A DNA stretch of 6,532 nt from Acidobacteriota bacterium (lineage in GTDB: Bacteria; Acidobacteriota; Terriglobia; Bryobacterales; Bryobacteraceae): assembly GCA_021788955.1 (NCBI GenBank), contig JAJYKC010000145.1, forward strand, positions 1 to 6,532. Reading direction: 5' to 3'. Shown here one piece after another: positions 5,279 to 6,532 of the stretch. Position 1 is the first letter of the stretch, and each line of letters starts with the position of its first letter. The translations under genes were made by a program, and so were the position numbers. The notes under the pieces were generated by a model. The model saw nothing but the letters and a program-made list of their open reading frames with translations, was not told the DNA's origin and did not search any database.

Positions 5279-6532
5279 TGCTCAACTCCTAGAGGTAGCA
5301 CGGCCATAACCGTGGTCCCATGCGTGCTTGAAGCGATTCGAAGTTGCCCTCCGAACTGCCTTGCACGCTCCCTCATTCCCGCTACTCCTACTCCCAGACT
5401 CGCGCCTTCGCCGAGCAAGCGCAAGCGCGTCGGAGGAATCCCATGACCATTATCCGCCACCGTCACCTTGACTTCCTTAGGGTCACGGACGATGCGGATT
5501 TCCGCGCGGGTCGCACCGGAATGCCGGTGGACGTTGGTAAGCGACTCCTGCACGATACGGAACAGAGTCGTTTCCACGTCGCCGGACAGCCGGCCGATCT
5601 CATCCATTTTCAGCTCGATCCCAATCCCGGTGCGCTGCCCGAAGCCGCTTGTGTAGGAGCGGAGCGCGGACATGAGTCCGAGTTCGTCGAGCAGCGGCGG
5701 ATGGAGCAGGTACGAAACGGTGCGGATCTCCCGCGAACACTGCTCAGCGAGTTCAATTCCCTGGCGGATCTTTTCCTGGAGCTTCGGCTCGAATTTCGAG
5801 GCAGCCTGCTGGATCGGAAACAGGCACATGGAAATGGCCGCAAGGTTCTGGGCCGTGGTGTCGTGAAGTTCGCGGGCGATGCGGCGGCGCTCGTCGTCCT
5901 GGAGTTCGAGCAGCCGGGCGGAGAGCTGATGGAGGGCGGTTTCCACTTCCTTGCGTTCCGTGCGGTCGAGCGTGCAGCCCAGGTAGCCCAAAATCTGGCC
6001 ATCCTCGGAGATGCGCGGCGCGGCGCGATCCTGCACCCAGCGGTAATCGCCGGAGGCGGTGCGCATGCGGTACTCCGAGTCGTACGTGTCGCAGCTTCGG
6101 ATGGCGAGCAGGTAGCGGTCGACGGCCTCGGTGAGGTCGTCGGGATGAATCCAGCCGCGCCAGCCGTCGCCCGTCTGCTCGCGCAGACTCGACCCTGTGA
6201 AGGCGAGCCATCCGCGATTGAAGTAGAACCGGCGGCCGACAGGGTCCGACATCCAAAGCAGCACCGGAGCTTCGTCGGCGAGCGCCTGGAACGTACGCTC
6301 GATTTCGACCCGGCCTCGGGCCTCGCGAACCTGGCGTCCCAGAGCGTGGACAGCCCGTAGCTGACGTCTCCGAAGGAAATGGACCAGGGCGACCACCATC
6401 AAACCGGCGGCGACGAGTGTCAGTAGCTGGCGGAGGTCCGCGTCGGCGTAGTTCAGCAGCCTGCCGGGGAGGGAGAGATAGATCGCGGCGAAAACGTCGG
6501 CAAGGCCGGCGCTGGCAAGTCCGGCGCGCCAC
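5275..6532 (-). CDS. PAS-containing sensor histidine kinase, HisKA_3 type (N-terminus outside window)
   Basis: The frame stays open to the right edge, giving 418 visible residues, so the TTG at 6402 and ATG at 6399 are most likely internal. The N-terminal part has a hydrophobic helix (about 6429-6373: QLLTLVAAGLMVVALVHFL, then RRR), probably a membrane anchor before the cytoplasmic part. A PAS/PAC domain follows (about 6294-5959; LLWMSDPVGRRFYFNRGW, GWIHPDD, DYRWVQDRAAP, GCTLDRTERK). Next is a HisKA_3 dimerisation domain with ERRRIARELHDTTAQNL, phospho-acceptor His at 5865-5863. The HATPase domain has the N-box QESLTNVHRHS (Asn at 5535-5533), ADNGHGIP (Asp at 5454-5452) and the glycine box GVGVAGMRERA (from 5394). 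All catalytic elements are present. It would autophosphorylate and pass phosphate to the co-encoded regulator. The signal is unknown: PAS may sense redox, a ligand or a cofactor, and any domain before the helix lies outside the window. Confidence 0.93.
   Translation of the reverse strand, partial: WRAGLASAGLADVFAAIYLSLPGRLLNYADADLRQLLTLVAAGLMVVALVHFLRRRQLRAVHALGRQVREARGRVEIERTFQALADEAPVLLWMSDPVGRRFYFNRGWLAFTGSSLREQTGDGWRGWIHPDDLTEAVDRYLLAIRSCDTYDSEYRMRTASGDYRWVQDRAAPRISEDGQILGYLGCTLDRTERKEVETALHQLSARLLELQDDERRRIARELHDTTAQNLAAISMCLFPIQQAASKFEPKLQEKIRQGIELAEQCSREIRTVSYLLHPPLLDELGLMSALRSYTSGFGQRTGIGIELKMDEIGRLSGDVETTLFRIVQESLTNVHRHSGATRAEIRIVRDPKEVKVTVADNGHGIPPTRLRLLGEGASLGVGVAGMRERARQFGGQLRIASSTHGTTVMAVLPLGVEQ
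5286..5290 (-). promoter_or_regulatory. Shine-Dalgarno AGGAG for the response regulator, inside the kinase gene
   Basis: CTCCT on the + strand reads AGGAG on the - strand and ends 7 nt before the ATG at 5278-5276. It lies within the last codons of the kinase gene. Together with the ATGA overlap it supports this start and translational coupling of regulator to kinase. Confidence 0.75.

Noticed and set aside
4664..5446. Open frame of about 260 codons on the + strand opposite the response regulator
   Set aside because: It is antisense to a complete response regulator; the protein has no recognisable motif.
5344..6360. Long + strand open frame of about 338 codons opposite the kinase gene
   Set aside because: It is antisense to a kinase with all motifs intact. 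Its translation shows no recognisable domain or convincing start.

Overview
The window is a GC-rich bacterial chromosomal segment that is densely coded, with short intergenic gaps. It holds six genes. Two of them, a DinB-family gene at the left edge and a sensor kinase gene at the right edge, are cut by the window ends. The mix (DinB-family protein, secreted IPT/TIG-type protein, DUF58 protein, Spy/CpxP-like periplasmic protein, a TPC-motif P1B ATPase and a NarL-type two-component pair) and the protein style suggest a soil-type Acidobacteriota, perhaps Bryobacterales/Solibacter-like. This is an inference from style only; there is no rRNA or other marker gene here. I see no mobile element, CRISPR array, tRNA or phage gene.

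Layout, left to right. The 3' end of a DinB-family gene (+, to 263) is followed by a 187-bp gap with two hairpins. Then comes a small exported IPT/TIG-like protein (+, 451-801). Its stop codon overlaps, within a shared TTAA, the stop of a convergent DUF58 membrane protein gene (-, 798-1916), and a 10-bp stem-loop is folded exactly over both stops. The 197-bp divergent gap 1917-2113 contains three CTTTAC hexamers spaced 11 and 10 bp apart, a likely regulator site. It leads to a Spy/CpxP-like LTxxQ periplasmic protein (+, 2114-2581), which ends in a 13-bp tandem duplication and a textbook intrinsic terminator (2616-2655). Next is a P1B-type transition-metal ATPase (+, about 2705-4591) with a TPCP permeation motif. 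It converges on a NarL/FixJ response regulator (-, 4610-5278), whose gene lies downstream of a PAS-HisKA_3-HATPase sensor kinase (-, 5275 to beyond the right edge) and overlaps it by ATGA.

How they may work together. The kinase and regulator are clearly one co-translated two-component system, but nothing in the window identifies their target. The Spy/CpxP-like protein and the metal ATPase are adjacent and on the same strand, and both families are linked to envelope or metal stress. The strong terminator between them argues for separate transcription units or attenuated read-through. No gene set here forms a clearly novel system. The points most worth a second look are the phased CTTTAC repeats, the hairpin over the shared stop codons, and the TPC-type ATPase that lacks both an N-terminal metal-binding domain and a C-terminal hemerythrin domain.
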